Source of the DNA: CAVPGH01 sp046726955
GTDB lineage: Bacteria; Acidobacteriota; Vicinamibacteria; Fen-336
Length of the DNA stretch: 5,798 nt
Direction of reading: 5' to 3'
Assembly (NCBI GenBank): GCA_046726955.1
Contig: JBKPBQ010000179.1
Location: 1 to 5,798, forward strand
Shown here: piece by piece, positions 5,574 through 5,798 of the stretch
How the letters are laid out: the number at the start of each line of letters is the position of its first letter
Numbering within the stretch: the stretch's first letter is position 1
The notes under the pieces: generated by a model
The model's input: the letters and a program-made list of their open reading frames with translations, nothing else
Database searches by the model: none
Told to the model about the DNA's origin: nothing
Program-made: the position numbers and the translations under genes

Positions 5574-5798
5574 TTTCCCTGGAACTTGGCCGGCCGCTTC
5601 TCGAGGAAGGCCTTCGTCCCTTCTTTCATGTCCTCGGTGGTGCAGATGAGGCCGAAGAGCGCGGCCTCGTGGGCCTGGGCCTCGTCGATCGGCATCTCGA
5701 GGCCGGCGTTCACCGCCTGGATCGTGAAGCGGAGCGAGATCGGACCGTTCGCGAGCATCTTGCGGAGGAGCGCCTCCGCCTCGCCGAGGAGCTTGTCC
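5570..5798 (-). CDS. Enoyl-CoA hydratase/isomerase (crotonase) family protein, C-terminal 75 residues
   Basis: Only the C-terminal end is in the window; the catalytic oxyanion-hole region lies beyond 5798. The visible residues include LLRKMLANGPISLRFTIQAV, then NAGLEMPIDEAQAHEAALFG and TTEDMKEGTKAFLEKRPAKF. This is the standard crotonase end: an ANGP-type turn, a helix with E.A.F, and the (T/S)xDxxEG..AFLEKR signature. The bacterial subtype is probably a short-chain enoyl-CoA hydratase of beta-oxidation or butyrate-type metabolism, but substrate cannot be told from this part. The open frame continues to the window edge without a start, which confirms truncation. Its TGA (5572-5570) overlaps the ribH GTG, so ribH translation is probably coupled to this unrelated metabolic gene. 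Confidence 0.92.
   Translation of the reverse strand, partial: DKLLGEAEALLRKMLANGPISLRFTIQAVNAGLEMPIDEAQAHEAALFGLICTTEDMKEGTKAFLEKRPAKFQGK

Noticed and set aside
5570..5620. FMN riboswitch upstream of ribH
   Set aside because: The ribH start overlaps the end of the crotonase coding sequence, leaving no leader for an RFN element.

Overview
This is a G+C-rich bacterial chromosomal window, almost entirely coding. The LolCD lipoprotein exporter implies a Gram-negative, double-membrane organism. The G+C richness, frequent GTG starts, 1-4 bp gene overlaps and a lysS-lolC-lolD neighbourhood suggest a deltaproteobacterial-type or candidate-phylum lineage (Eisenbacteria-like is my guess). No marker in the window fixes the phylum.

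The backbone is read on the minus strand, from high to low coordinates. It begins with the C-terminal end of an enoyl-CoA hydratase (crotonase) at 5798-5570. Next come ribH (lumazine synthase, 5573-5079), nusB (antitermination factor, 5079-4630) and lysS (lysyl-tRNA synthetase, 4633-3059). These four reading frames overlap one another by 1 or 4 bases and look like one tightly coupled transcription unit. After a break, the strand resumes with lolC (permease, 1634-405) and lolD (ATPase, 408 to beyond position 1), again with a 4-base overlap. They would form the inner-membrane complex that releases lipoproteins for transport to the outer membrane.

The break between lysS and lolC (about 1635-3058) is the unusual part. 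It holds a plus-strand gene for an HNH-endonuclease protein of a repetitive, 13E12/DUF222-like type (1947-3087). It opposes the flanking genes, and a +1 frameshift near 2559-2563 separates its N-terminal helical half from its HNH half. A 16-base palindrome, CTCGCCCCGGGGCGAG, occurs upstream of this gene (inside a perfect 26-base palindrome, 1676-1701) and again at its 3' end (inside an 18-base palindrome, 3000-3017). The best reading is that a small HNH-gene element of roughly 1.3 kb inserted into an ancestral nusB-lysS-lolC-lolD operon and has since decayed, or was misread by one base.

The 312-base divergent gap at 1635-1946 contains the large palindrome and a Shine-Dalgarno site for the HNH gene, but no promoter I can defend. 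I saw no tRNA, rRNA, CRISPR array or riboswitch.
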